Shown: positions 24,835 through 33,434, counted from the stretch's first letter. The stretch: DNA of 64,000 bases from Bradyrhizobium diazoefficiens (GCF_018131185.1 NZ_JAFCJE010000004.1:841188-905187), one strand, 5' to 3'. Translations and numbers: made by a program. The notes: generated from the letters alone by a model not told the origin.

Positions 24835-24967
24835 CCATCCTTCGAGACGCCCGCCTGCGGCGGGCCCTCAGGATGAGGACGAGGTGCGTGGCGCCAGTTC
24901 GGTGGGCAAAGCTGCCTCTTAGCCTCATCCTGAGGAGACCGCGAAGCGGTCGTCTCGAAGGACGAGG
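24835..24967. repeat. REP-like composite palindromic repeat after nicB
   Basis: Outer arms CATCCTTCGAGACG and CGTCTCGAAGGACG (13 of 14 pair) enclose inner arms CCTCAGGATGAGG and CCTCATCCTGAGG (perfect). Same family as 16,243-16,340. It lies between convergent nicB and the dioxygenase gene and may act as a transcription end. Confidence 0.8.
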
Positions 24968-25003
24968 CGCTTGCTCAGACCCCGCCGGCTCACCTGCTTT
25001 AAC

Positions 25004-25972
25004 TCACCCGTGTTTCTTCACGTCCACCGGCGGCGTGCCGTGGGTGTGGAAGGACTCGATCGTCTTCAGGCCCCAGGCCTGGCCCTTCTTGCGCTCCTCC
25101 TCGGTCCACACGATCGGCTTCCAGTCGGGCGCGAGAATGAGGCGTGCGCCGGCATTGGCAACTTCGACGCGGTTGCCGCCGGGCTCGTAGACATAGAGGA
25201 AGAAGGTCTGCTGGATCGCGTGCTTGTGCGGGCCGGTCTCGATGTGGATGCCGTTCTCCAGGAAGATGTCGGCCGCGCGCAGAATCTCCTCGCGGCTGTC
25301 GAGCGCGTAGGTGACGTGGTGGAAGCGGCCCGGAACGCCTGAATGGTCGAGCGAATAGGCGAAATCGTAGCTCTTGTTCGACATCGTCAGCCACATTGCC
25401 GCTTCCCGTCCGTCGTTGAGCACGATCTGCTCGGTGAGGCGGCAACCAAGGTAATTCTCGAAGAACTCGCGGTTGGCCTTGATATCGATCGCAAGACAGT
25501 TGAGATGATCGAGGCGGCGGACGTTGACCCCGCGTGCCGGAAAACGCTGGGCCTGGTTCTTCAGCGCCGGCTTCAGCTCGGGCGGCGCCTGATACCATTC
25601 GGTCTCGTAATAGAGCTCGACGATGTGACCGTCGGGATCGCGGCAGCGGAAGGTCGGCCCCTGCCCCATGTCGCCGTCGATCCAGCCGATGTCGAAGCCG
25701 GATCCCTTCAGCGCAGCGACGCGGCGCTCCAACGCCTGCTGGCTGCGTGCGCGCAGCGCCATGTGCTCCATGCCCGAGGTCTTCGACGCCGTCAGCTTGA
25801 GCGAATAGCGCTCGTAATCGTCCCAGCCGCGCAAGTAGACCGACTCGCCCTTCTGGCCGCTGACGGTCATGCCCATGACGTCGACGAAGAATTTCAGGCT
25901 CTCGTCGGGCTTGGGCGTCAGCAGCTCCATGTGGCCGAGATGGGCAAGATCGAGGACCGGTTCGGGCTGCAT
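25004..25972 (-). CDS. Extradiol ring-cleavage dioxygenase (type I, catechol 2,3-dioxygenase-like)
   Basis: 322 residues with two vicinal-oxygen-chelate halves. Likely Fe(II) ligands are the His of RRLDHLNCLA, the second His of RFHHVTYALD, and Glu in NRVEVANAG; YDFAYSLDHSG and the GPHKH segment fit active-site acid-base residues. It cleaves a catechol-type ring next to the hydroxyls. GGAGG precedes the ATG. A TetR-type palindrome identical in plan to the one at tetR/tctC lies 107 bp upstream, linking it to the lig/gal regulon although it is 22 kb away. Substrate unknown: no adjacent lower-pathway genes. VOC folds also serve other reactions, but all three ligands are present. Confidence 0.87.
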   Translation of the reverse strand: MQPEPVLDLAHLGHMELLTPKPDESLKFFVDVMGMTVSGQKGESVYLRGWDDYERYSLKLTASKTSGMEHMALRARSQQALERRVAALKGSGFDIGWIDGDMGQGPTFRCRDPDGHIVELYYETEWYQAPPELKPALKNQAQRFPARGVNVRRLDHLNCLAIDIKANREFFENYLGCRLTEQIVLNDGREAAMWLTMSNKSYDFAYSLDHSGVPGRFHHVTYALDSREEILRAADIFLENGIHIETGPHKHAIQQTFFLYVYEPGGNRVEVANAGARLILAPDWKPIVWTEEERKKGQAWGLKTIESFHTHGTPPVDVKKHG

Positions 25973-26078
25973 GCTTTCCTCCAGGTAAAGCTCGCGATCC
26001 TTCGGACCGGATCGTGCAAATCGGCGCAGGGCCGCAATGCGACCACTTTGCCCGAGGGAGAGACATCGAAGCCGCGCT

Positions 26079-26100
26079 CATTTGTACTAATGTACAAATG
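26079..26100. promoter_or_regulatory. Palindromic operator E, upstream of the dioxygenase gene
   Basis: Perfect 9-bp arms CATTTGTAC / GTACAAATG around TAAT. Its core TTTGTACTAATGTACAAA differs from operator A at two spacer positions only. Very likely bound by the TetR protein encoded at 2136-2846. Confidence 0.75.
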
Positions 26101-26412
26101 ATTAGGTCCCGTCAACAAAGCAAACATCGCCCTGAATCGAGTGACGTTTCCCTTCTCGAAGACCAACGTTCTCCGACCGGCGGACGGACTGGCCGGATGG
26201 TAAAGTATTGCTTAATTGCTTCCAGCGCCAATGACTTGGAATTGCGCCATTTTCCCGCCGATTCTGTCCATAAGCATGCCATCGGAACAAACCTCTTCGC
26301 CGAATTGTCACGGATTTAACGAAGCGCCCGCGCCTGCCGCTTAACCGTTTATGCAGCCGCGGCCGCGCATAGTCTGGTCCAAAGCCCCTCGTTCTTGCCA
26401 GGTTCATTCATC
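26101..26412. other. Intergenic region upstream of the HerA-like gene
   Basis: About 310 bp without a supportable gene. It is less GC-rich than its surroundings (for example GGTAAAGTATTGCTTAATTGC near 26,199-26,220) and presumably holds the promoter of the gene at 26,413. Confidence 0.5.
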
Positions 26413-28152
26413 GTGACATCCTTTGGACGCGTGATTTCGGTACGTGGATCGCTCGCCCGGGTCGGGCTTCTGGCGGCCAGCCAGATGCCGATCTCGGAGG
26501 TTCGGGCGACCGTCGGCCGCTTCGTCAGCATTCGCTGCGCCAGCTCGGTCATCGTCGCCATGATTACCGAGGTCTCCTGCGAAAACCTGTCGAGCAGCAA
26601 CGATTACATCGCCATCGCCTCGGTCGACCTGCTTGGCGAGATCCTCAACGCCGCTGGCAAGGCCAAATTCCAGCGCGGCGTCACCAATTATCCGACCATC
26701 GGCGATGCCGTCGACCTGATCACCAGCCAGGAGCTGCGCACGATCTACGCGCCGACCGGGTCGGACCAGATCAATGTCGGCTTCCTCCAGCAGGACAGCT
26801 CCGTCATCGCCTATGTCGACGTCGAGGAAATGCTGTCCAAGCATTTTGCCGTGCTGGGATCGACCGGCGTCGGCAAATCGACGGGCGTCTCGCTCCTGCT
26901 CAACGAGATCCTGAAGGCGCGCCCCAACCTGCGCATCTTCTTGCTCGACGTGCACAACGAATATGGCCGCTGCTTCGGCGACCGCGCGCTGGTGCTGAAC
27001 CCGCGGAACCTGAAGCTGCCGTTCTGGCTGTTCAATTTCGAGGAAATCGTCGACGTGCTGTTCGGCGGCCGCGCCGGCGTGCCGGAGGAGCTCGACATCC
27101 TCGCCGAGGTGATCCCGATCGCCAAGGGCGTCTACACCCAGTACCAGAACGCCGACCGCATCGGCCTGAAGCGCATCGATCCCAAGCAGGTCGGCTACAC
27201 CGTCGACACGCCGGTGCCGTATCGTCTCGTCGACCTGATGTCGCTGATCGACGAGCGGATGGGCAAGCTGGAAAACCGTTCCTCGCGCATCATCTACCAC
27301 AAGCTGATCTCCCGTATCGAGGCCGTGCGCAACGACCCGCGTTACGCCTTCATGTTCGACAACGCCAATGTCGGCGGCGACACCATGGCCGAGGTCATCA
27401 GCCATCTGTTCCGTCTTCCGGCGAACGGCAAGCCGATGACGGTGATGCAGCTCGCCGGCTTCCCGGCCGAGGTGATCGATTCCGTCGTCTCGGTGCTCTG
27501 CCGCATGGCCTTCGACTTCGGCCTGTGGAGCGACGGCGTCTCGCCGCTGCTGTTCGTCTGCGAGGAAGCGCATCGCTACGCCTCCGCCGATCGCAATGTC
27601 GGCTTCGGGCCGACCCGCAAGGCGGTGTCGCGCATCGCCAAGGAAGGTCGCAAATACGGCGTCTATCTCGGCCTCATCACCCAGCGCCCGGCCGAGCTCG
27701 ACGCCACCATCATCTCCCAGTGCAACACGCTGTTCACGATGCGCCTTGCCAACGACCGCGACCAGGCGCTGCTGCGCGCCGCGGTGTCGGACGCCGCCGC
27801 GAACCTGCTCTCCTTCGTGCCCTCGCTCGGCACGCGCGAGGTGCTGGCCTTCGGCGAAGGCGTCGCGCTGCCGACGCGCTTGCGATTCAAGGAGGTGCCG
27901 CCGCATCAACTGCCGCGCGGCGAAGCCACCATCTCGAGCGTACCGTCCGTCACCTCCGGCCACGACATGCATTTCGTCGGTGCCGTGCTCGAGCGCTGGC
28001 GCGGTGCCACCTCGCAGCGCGACGTGCCGAACGATCCGGTGTTTTCGGCCCCACCCGCCAAGACGCTCTCCAACGTCGAGGCCCCGATGCTGCAGCCCTC
28101 GATGGGCCTCGATCCGGACCGCTTCTCGCTCCTGAAGAAGCCGCTGCGATAG
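26413..28152 (+). CDS. HerA-like P-loop ATPase / DNA translocase
   Basis: 579 residues from a GTG at 26,413 (reads MTSFGRVISVRGSLARVGLL; TTG 26,395 is the alternative). A small N-terminal beta-barrel (about 1-110) precedes the ATPase: Walker A GSTGVGKST, LLDVHNEYGR, Walker B LLFVCEEAHRYA, and sensor region KEGRKYGVYLGLITQRPAELDATIISQCNT. This is the HerA/DUF87 arrangement of hexameric DNA pumps. No NurA-type nuclease is adjacent, so it is not the classical end-resection pair. It may work in DNA repair, or as the ATPase of a defence or partition system (inference). An mgtC gene follows 30 bp on. Confidence 0.85.
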   Translation: MTSFGRVISVRGSLARVGLLAASQMPISEVRATVGRFVSIRCASSVIVAMITEVSCENLSSSNDYIAIASVDLLGEILNAAGKAKFQRGVTNYPTIGDAVDLITSQELRTIYAPTGSDQINVGFLQQDSSVIAYVDVEEMLSKHFAVLGSTGVGKSTGVSLLLNEILKARPNLRIFLLDVHNEYGRCFGDRALVLNPRNLKLPFWLFNFEEIVDVLFGGRAGVPEELDILAEVIPIAKGVYTQYQNADRIGLKRIDPKQVGYTVDTPVPYRLVDLMSLIDERMGKLENRSSRIIYHKLISRIEAVRNDPRYAFMFDNANVGGDTMAEVISHLFRLPANGKPMTVMQLAGFPAEVIDSVVSVLCRMAFDFGLWSDGVSPLLFVCEEAHRYASADRNVGFGPTRKAVSRIAKEGRKYGVYLGLITQRPAELDATIISQCNTLFTMRLANDRDQALLRAAVSDAAANLLSFVPSLGTREVLAFGEGVALPTRLRFKEVPPHQLPRGEATISSVPSVTSGHDMHFVGAVLERWRGATSQRDVPNDPVFSAPPAKTLSNVEAPMLQPSMGLDPDRFSLLKKPLR

Positions 28153-28182
28153 CGGCCCTGGTGTCCCGGACGCGCTGAAATC

Positions 28183-28686
28183 ATGACCGAGCTGGACTGG
28201 CCGGAAATTCTACTGCGCCTTGGAGCCGCGACGCTCGCCGGCGGCGCGATCGGCCTGAACCGCGATCTGCACGGCAAGCCGATCGGGCTGAAGACGCTCG
28301 GCATCGTCGGGCTCTCCACCGCGACCGTGGTGATGCTCGCCGTTCAGGTCGCCGAGCCCGGCAAGATCAACGATGCGGCGAGCCGTGTGATCCAGGGCAT
28401 CCTCACCGGGATCGGCTTCCTCGGGGCCGGCGTCATCGTCCACGAGAGCGACCGTTTTCGCGTGCGCGGCCTGACCAGCGCGGCCTGCACCTTTCTCGCC
28501 GCTTGCCTGGGCATTACCTGCGGCGTCGGAGAATGGAAGATCGTGCTGGTCGCGGTGGCCTTTGCTTTCGTGCTGCTCACGATCGGCCGCCGCGTCGAAC
28601 GCTGGCTGCATCGCGCCCTCGGTGGCAAGGAGGATCCGCACCGGGCGGAGGTCTTGCCGAAGACGGACTCTCACGAAAGCAACTAG
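28183..28686 (+). CDS. MgtC/SapB family membrane protein
   Basis: 167 residues: RLGAATLAGGAIGLNRDLHGKPIGLKTLG (the conserved MgtC start), VIQGILTGIGFLGAGVIV and GLTSAACTFLAACLGITCG, with four or five membrane helices and a short polar tail. MgtC proteins affect growth in low Mg2+ and modulate the F-type ATPase in pathogens; role here unknown. It converges with a P-type ATPase gene (stop codons overlap by 4 bp), a pairing reminiscent of mgtC/mgtB although the strands are opposed. Confidence 0.92.
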   Translation: MTELDWPEILLRLGAATLAGGAIGLNRDLHGKPIGLKTLGIVGLSTATVVMLAVQVAEPGKINDAASRVIQGILTGIGFLGAGVIVHESDRFRVRGLTSAACTFLAACLGITCGVGEWKIVLVAVAFAFVLLTIGRRVERWLHRALGGKEDPHRAEVLPKTDSHESN

Positions 28687-31247
28687 AACCGCAACCGCCG
28701 CCCCCATATCGGCTTCAGCAGTTCGAGCACCGTGAGCACCAGCAGTCCCGCGCCGAGCGTGACCATCAGATCGTCGAGGTGCAGGGGACCAAAACGAAAC
28801 AGGCTGGACGCCGGCGGCCAGAACAGAGCCGCGGCGAGAACGAGTGCGATCGACAGGAATATCCAGAGCAATGCCGGGTTCGGACGGAAGAAGGCAGACA
28901 GGAAGGAGGCGCTGAAGGACCGGTTGACCAGCACCAGCGCGACGACGCAGACGACGAGCGCAATGAAGGCGAGCGTGCGCGCCTCATCGGGCGGAATGCC
29001 GGAACGAAGCGCGACGACGAAGATCACGGCGATCAAGGCAAATGCCATGGCACCCTGAAGGATGCTCCAGCCGATCAAGGCCCATGAGAACAGCTCCGCA
29101 TCCGCGCGCCGCGGCGGACGTGTCATGATATCGCGCTCCTCCCGCTCCGCTTCGAACACGAGCGAGCAGACGGGGTCGATGATCAGCTCCAGAAAGGCAA
29201 TGTGAACGGGACCAAGAATCAGCGGCAGGCCGAAAACCAGCGGCAGCAGGGCAAGCCCCGCGATCGGAACATGGACTGCGAAAATGAAGGCCATCGCCTT
29301 GCGCAGATTATCGTAGATCCGGCGCCCCAGCCGAATGGATGCAACGATAGAACCGAAATCATCGTCGAGCAGGACGATGGAGGAGGCCTCGCGGGCGACA
29401 TCGGTGCCGCGGCCACCCATCGCGATCCCGATATGGGCAGCCTTCAGGGACGGTGCATCGTTGACGCCGTCACCAGTCATCGCGACGATCTCACCGTTGC
29501 GCTTCATCGCCTGAACGATCCGCAGCTTCTGCTCCGGCAGGACCCGCGCGAAGACGTTCACATTCCTGACGAGTGCCTCGAGCTCGTTCTCGTCCGCGAG
29601 CTTGATCTGCTCGCCGGTCACGACCCCCTTGACGTCGAGTCCGGCCTGCCCGGCGATGGCCATCGCGGTCGCCGGATAGTCGCCCGTGATCATGACGACG
29701 CGAATGCCGGCCGAGCGCGATTCGCCCACCGCCGCCGGGACCTGCGGACGAAGCGGATCGGCGAGCCCGACGAGACCGAGGAAGCGAAAGGAGAAGTCTT
29801 GCTGCGAGGCCGGCAGGCTCTCGCCGTCGTAAGCCGCGACGGCCACGCCCAGCACACGAAGACCATTCTTCGCCATCGCCGCGACCGAGTCCTGCAGCGC
29901 CGCCAGCTCCGCACCGTCCAGCTTGCAGAGGTGCGCAATCGCCTCGGGTGCGCCTTTCGCCGCAGCCAACATTCCCTGGCGATGCGGCACTTGCCAAACC
30001 TGGGTCATCGCCAGCAGTTCTGGCCGCAGGCCGTAGCTGCGTACCAAGGTCCGCGTGCCCCCGGTTTCGTCGTCATCCGGCAGACTCTCTTGCACGAACG
30101 CGTGCAGGGCCCTCTCCATCGGATCGAACGGTTCCGGCGAGCTTGCCAAAACGCTGCAACGCGCCAGCTCGAAGAACGCTGCGCCCACCGGCGCGGGCTG
30201 CGACGATCCCACGCGCGCGCTCGTCCCGTCGCGCAGCCTCAGCTCCGCAATCGACATCCGATTCTGGGTCAGCGTGCCGGTCTTGTCGGTGCACAGCACC
30301 GTGGCGGAGCCGAGCACCTCGATCGCGGCAGCGCGCCGCGTCAGCACGCGCGCCTTCGAGATACGCCAGGCCCCCATCGCCATGAACACCGTGAGAACGA
30401 CGGCGAACTCCTCGGGCAACATGGACATGCCGATTGCGATGCCTCCGAGCAGCGCTTGCAGCCAATCCCCGCGCAACGTTCCGTAAAGCAGGACGGCGGC
30501 GAGGCTGATCGCCGCGCCGCCGAGAAAGCAAAGCCGCACGAGCCGTGCGGTCTGCTGCTGCAGCCGGGGCGGCTCCGCCTGCAAGCCATGCAGCGACAAT
30601 CCGATCTTGCCGATCTCGCTGCGAGCGCCGGTGGCCTCGACCTCGGCCAGGCCCTCGCCTCGCACCACCAGCGAGCCGGAATACACGAACGGCAGGTCAT
30701 CGCCACCCGGGCGATGATTTGCCAAGGCGGCGTCGGCAGCCGGCGTCCTGGCGGCCTGCTTGCGAACCGGAACCGACTCTCCGGTCAGCAGGGACTCATC
30801 GACAGCCAGATCGCGTGCGCTGACGAGCACCGCATCTGCCGGAATCCGGTCGCCTTCGGCCAGGACGAGGAGATCGCCGCGGACGACGTCCCGGCCCGCA
30901 ATCCGCCGGCGCTCCCGATCCCTCACCACGAGCGCGCGCGGACTGGTCAGCTCTCGCAACGCTTCCAGCACGCGTTCGGTGCGGGTTTCCTGCACGATCG
31001 TGATCACGACGGAGATGGCGCCGAAAGCCAGGAGAAGCGCGGCCTCGCGGAGGTCGCCGAGCAGGAGGTAGACCAGCCCGCCGCACAGAAGCAGCGCGAG
31101 CATCGGCTCACGCAACACTTCGAGGACGATGCGCAGCGGAGTGCGTCGTTCGGGCCGGGGCAGTTCGTTGTAACCGTCCTGTTGCAGCCGCAGCCGGGCC
31201 TCGGCTTCGCTCAGCCCTGCCGAACCGCCGCGCTCTGCCTTGCTCAT
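28683..31247 (-). CDS. P-type cation-transporting ATPase (P2-like)
   Basis: 854 residues. Actuator LLTGESVPV; M4 region GMSMLPEEFAVVLTVFMAMGAW; phosphorylation site CTDKTGTLTQNRM; hinge MTGDGVNDAPSLKAAHIGIAMGGRGTDVAREAS; six C-terminal membrane helices. N-terminal AEARLRLQQDGYNELPRPE is typical of P2 ATPases. The PEEF rather than PEGL or PEML in M4 is that of a bacterial subgroup of uncertain ion (Ca2+, Mg2+ or another divalent cation). Its ATG overlaps the stop of a 55-residue membrane protein gene upstream, so they are coupled. Confidence 0.92.
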   Translation of the reverse strand: MSKAERGGSAGLSEAEARLRLQQDGYNELPRPERRTPLRIVLEVLREPMLALLLCGGLVYLLLGDLREAALLLAFGAISVVITIVQETRTERVLEALRELTSPRALVVRDRERRRIAGRDVVRGDLLVLAEGDRIPADAVLVSARDLAVDESLLTGESVPVRKQAARTPAADAALANHRPGGDDLPFVYSGSLVVRGEGLAEVEATGARSEIGKIGLSLHGLQAEPPRLQQQTARLVRLCFLGGAAISLAAVLLYGTLRGDWLQALLGGIAIGMSMLPEEFAVVLTVFMAMGAWRISKARVLTRRAAAIEVLGSATVLCTDKTGTLTQNRMSIAELRLRDGTSARVGSSQPAPVGAAFFELARCSVLASSPEPFDPMERALHAFVQESLPDDDETGGTRTLVRSYGLRPELLAMTQVWQVPHRQGMLAAAKGAPEAIAHLCKLDGAELAALQDSVAAMAKNGLRVLGVAVAAYDGESLPASQQDFSFRFLGLVGLADPLRPQVPAAVGESRSAGIRVVMITGDYPATAMAIAGQAGLDVKGVVTGEQIKLADENELEALVRNVNVFARVLPEQKLRIVQAMKRNGEIVAMTGDGVNDAPSLKAAHIGIAMGGRGTDVAREASSIVLLDDDFGSIVASIRLGRRIYDNLRKAMAFIFAVHVPIAGLALLPLVFGLPLILGPVHIAFLELIIDPVCSLVFEAEREERDIMTRPPRRADAELFSWALIGWSILQGAMAFALIAVIFVVALRSGIPPDEARTLAFIALVVCVVALVLVNRSFSASFLSAFFRPNPALLWIFLSIALVLAAALFWPPASSLFRFGPLHLDDLMVTLGAGLLVLTVLELLKPIWGRRLRF

Positions 31248-31411
31248 GTCTTCCGCCGCAGGCTCCAGAGACTTCCCGCCCCCACGACGGCCGTCACGAG
31301 CAGGACGGCGACGAAGGTCTGGATGATGGTGAAGTTCAGGGCATCACGCGCGACGAACAGCGCCGTGACCGCGCCGGCGATGATAAAGACGACGCGAAAG
31401 ATGAGGCTCAT
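31244..31411 (-). CDS. Small two-helix membrane protein coupled to the P-type ATPase
   Basis: 55 residues: MSLIFRVVFIIAGAVTALFVA, a short loop RDALNFTIIQ, then TFVAVLLVTAVVGAGSLW and a basic tail SLRRKT. Two predicted membrane helices. GGAG lies 8 bp before ATG 31411 (another ATG two codons upstream has poorer spacing). The stop overlaps the ATPase start (ATGA). By analogy with small regulatory subunits of P-type ATPases it may assemble with the pump (inference). No named family recognised. Confidence 0.65.
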   Translation of the reverse strand: MSLIFRVVFIIAGAVTALFVARDALNFTIIQTFVAVLLVTAVVGAGSLWSLRRKT

Positions 31412-31417
31412 TGTCAT

Positions 31418-31835
31418 GTCTCCAGTCAGCATGACCCGGGCCACCTCGCCCTCGACACCGGGCGCAACGCTGCTTCGACGATCATGCAGGCGGACAGTAG
31501 CGACCGGCACGGGCACGCATTTGCGGCATGTCAAGCCGCGCCCGGGGCGCGATGTCGCTGGCCCGGCGGAGGGCCGCTGGGAGCAGTCGAGGAAATTGCA
31601 GGCGCGGACGAAGCGCCTGTCGCCGGAAGAGATCAAGCAAGCACGCTGCGTGCTGCTTGCGATCGATCCCGCCGACAAGGATTATCCGCAGGCCTGGGCA
31701 GCCTTCGTGCGACTCCGGAACATCGATCGAGAACTGCGGGTTGAAGCCATACGCTCGCGCACAGCGATGCAATCGCCGCGGCGGCGGACGCTCTCGTCAT
31801 CGTCGACCGGACTGCACGCTCGAGGCGCTTTGCCG
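31418..31835. other. Gap with a possible coding remnant (about 31,592-31,770, + strand)
   Basis: No complete gene. One plus-strand frame reads like real protein (KRLSPEEIKQARCVLLAIDP, then KDYPQAWAAFVRLRNIDREL) but has no good start and runs on into unlikely sequence. Could be a degraded gene or a non-ATG small gene. Confidence 0.3.
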
Positions 31836-31979
31836 CTAGCGGTTCGCCATCAGCTCGAGGGCCGGAGCAAAGCGCTGCGCGAACGTCAACGACTTGGCGT
31901 GGTGAACGGCGGCAAACGATGCCGAGATTCCCGCCGAAGCAACCGCGAGCAAGGCAACTACGAAAACCAGACGGCGCAT
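31836..31979 (-). CDS. Small secreted or membrane-anchored peptide, unknown function
   Basis: 47 residues: MRRLVFVVALLAVASAGISA is a textbook signal sequence, probably cut near SFAA, leaving about 24 residues (HHAKSLTFAQRFAPALELMA and NR). AGGAGG lies exactly 5 bp before the ATG, a strong argument that it is translated. No neighbours in an operon. Function unknown. Confidence 0.55.
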   Translation of the reverse strand: MRRLVFVVALLAVASAGISASFAAVHHAKSLTFAQRFAPALELMANR

Positions 31980-32248
31980 GTTCGCCTCCTGTGTGAGCTC
32001 GAACCAATCATAGAGATGGGCCGGCTCTGTTTCAGGACGGTTTCATGGACGCGGAAATTGATTTCGCTCAAGCGACTGTGATGGGATTCGGCTTATCTGG
32101 GCGCGTGCCGCAACCACCTAATAATGGTCGACGTATTTTGCAGCGGAGCGCGAGCATTGTCGGGAATTCCACACCCGCGGCCAACGCTCCAAAGCACTGC
32201 AGCGACAAGCAGCATTCGCTGGAATGGGAGTTATCGAGGACTATTCAA

Positions 32249-32404
32249 ATGAAGATCGTGATCCAGAAGCTCAATGGCCTGTGGCACCTCATCGTCGGGT
32301 CGTGCCGGATCCGAACGCCGTTCCTGGATACCCAGGACCGCGCGCTGGTGATCACCTACGCCCGCCGCGCCTACCCCGGCGCCAGGATCTTCCAGCGCGA
32401 CTGA
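32249..32404 (+). CDS. Small hypothetical protein
   Basis: 51 residues (MKIVIQKLNGLWHLIVGSCR, ending GARIFQRD) with alternating hydrophobic and basic residues, pI high, looking like a compact beta-rich small domain. GAGGA lies about 9 bp before ATG 32249. The frame is open further upstream but that part has no protein character. No family recognised; no operon partner. Confidence 0.5.
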   Translation: MKIVIQKLNGLWHLIVGSCRIRTPFLDTQDRALVITYARRAYPGARIFQRD

Positions 32405-32475
32405 CGCGAGCGGCCGCGCGTGATGGTCGGCTCCCGAGGCACGGGGTGGATCACAACGCCCGATTCCTGATGCCT

Positions 32476-33105
32476 CTAGTCATCGTCCGCCGGACCGCAC
32501 CAGCCGGGCAGATAGATCGCATCCTTGCTCCTGGCGGCGGACATCCCCTTCTCGATGGCCTTGTCGAAATCGGCCTCCACCACCTTCCGCGAGAGCTTTC
32601 GGCGCAGGAAGTCGGCCCACAGAAATTCGGAGAATGGCGTCGTGTCCTTGGCGAAGCCGCCCATGCGGCGCAATTCGCCGGCAAGGCTGCGGAACGGATC
32701 GTCCTTGAGATCGGCGATCGATTTCGGCAGGTCCCGGAACTGCCGCCGCTCGCCCTTGGCATCGTAAGGGTAGACCCAGCGCTTGTTGTCCATCACGCCC
32801 CAGAAGGCTTCGCGCTCGACCATGCGGAGGTCCCCGACGATGGTCACCAGCACCTCCTTGACGCCTTCGTCGTGCAGCGCGCGGCCGAGATGATGATGGT
32901 CGATCACGTAATAGCGCGCGTCCGGGCCGTAGACGACGGGGATCATGTGCTTGCCGAGCAGGTCAGCCTGCTTCTTCTTGTCATGCTCACGCCAGCGCTT
33001 GCGCTTCTCCTTGACCTCGCGCATGCCGACCGTCATCTGCGTCGGCCGAAGCGACAGGATCGGAACCGGATGCACTCTCGGCTCGCGCGCGTTGGTCGTG
33101 GTCAT
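32476..33105 (-). CDS. ParB-like nuclease-domain protein (ParBc_2 type)
   Basis: 209 residues. Residues about 10-95 resemble the ParB/Srx-like fold of the second ParBc family: ILSLRPTQMTVGMREV, then KQADLLGKHMIPVVYGPDARYYVIDHHHLGRALHDEG. The DHHH segment follows the position of the ParB phosphate-binding motif. The C-terminal half (WGVMDNKRWVYPYDAKGERRQFRDLP) is typical for this stand-alone group. No ParA gene nearby, so chromosome partition is unlikely. Start 33105 follows GGGGA; longer in-frame sequence upstream lacks support. Confidence 0.8.
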   Translation of the reverse strand: MTTTNAREPRVHPVPILSLRPTQMTVGMREVKEKRKRWREHDKKKQADLLGKHMIPVVYGPDARYYVIDHHHLGRALHDEGVKEVLVTIVGDLRMVEREAFWGVMDNKRWVYPYDAKGERRQFRDLPKSIADLKDDPFRSLAGELRRMGGFAKDTTPFSEFLWADFLRRKLSRKVVEADFDKAIEKGMSAARSKDAIYLPGWCGPADDD

Positions 33106-33434
33106 GGTCGAAAGGTCCCCTCGCATGGTGCAACTGGCGGTCCAGGTTTCCTCGACTATGACATGGGCTTTGGGGCGGCAACACGTGTTCGGAACGACGC
33201 GGAGATCACAAGCCGATGTGGACAGCGTGACGTCCCCGGCCATCGCTATGACCGTTGTTGCAACGCAACCTCGTGTCCCGCCGCCGACATGACGGCTGGC
33301 TCCGCGGTCGCTCTACGCCCGTCCATGCACAATAGTGCAAGCGGACGAATGCACGCAGGCATTGCGAAGAATTTCTGCAACACCCTCACCACCCGTGCTA
33401 TCTAAAACCGCTGCTTCGGAGTGATCCCCGCCCC
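33106..33434. other. Intergenic region without a gene
   Basis: About 330 bp between divergent genes. Presumably contains both promoters; I see no clear promoter hexamers, palindrome or RNA gene. Confidence 0.5.

Noticed and set aside
26404..27972. 522-codon minus-strand frame opposite the HerA-like gene
   Set aside because: No domain, H/D/Q-rich, fully antisense to a P-loop ATPase.
29202..32081. 959-codon plus-strand open frame opposite the P-type ATPase
   Set aside because: Antisense of a gene with every P-type ATPase motif; only the small segment near 31,600-31,770, outside the ATPase gene, looks protein-like.
32476..33105. Chromosome partition locus
   Set aside because: ParB-like fold only; no ParA gene and no parS-like repeats nearby.
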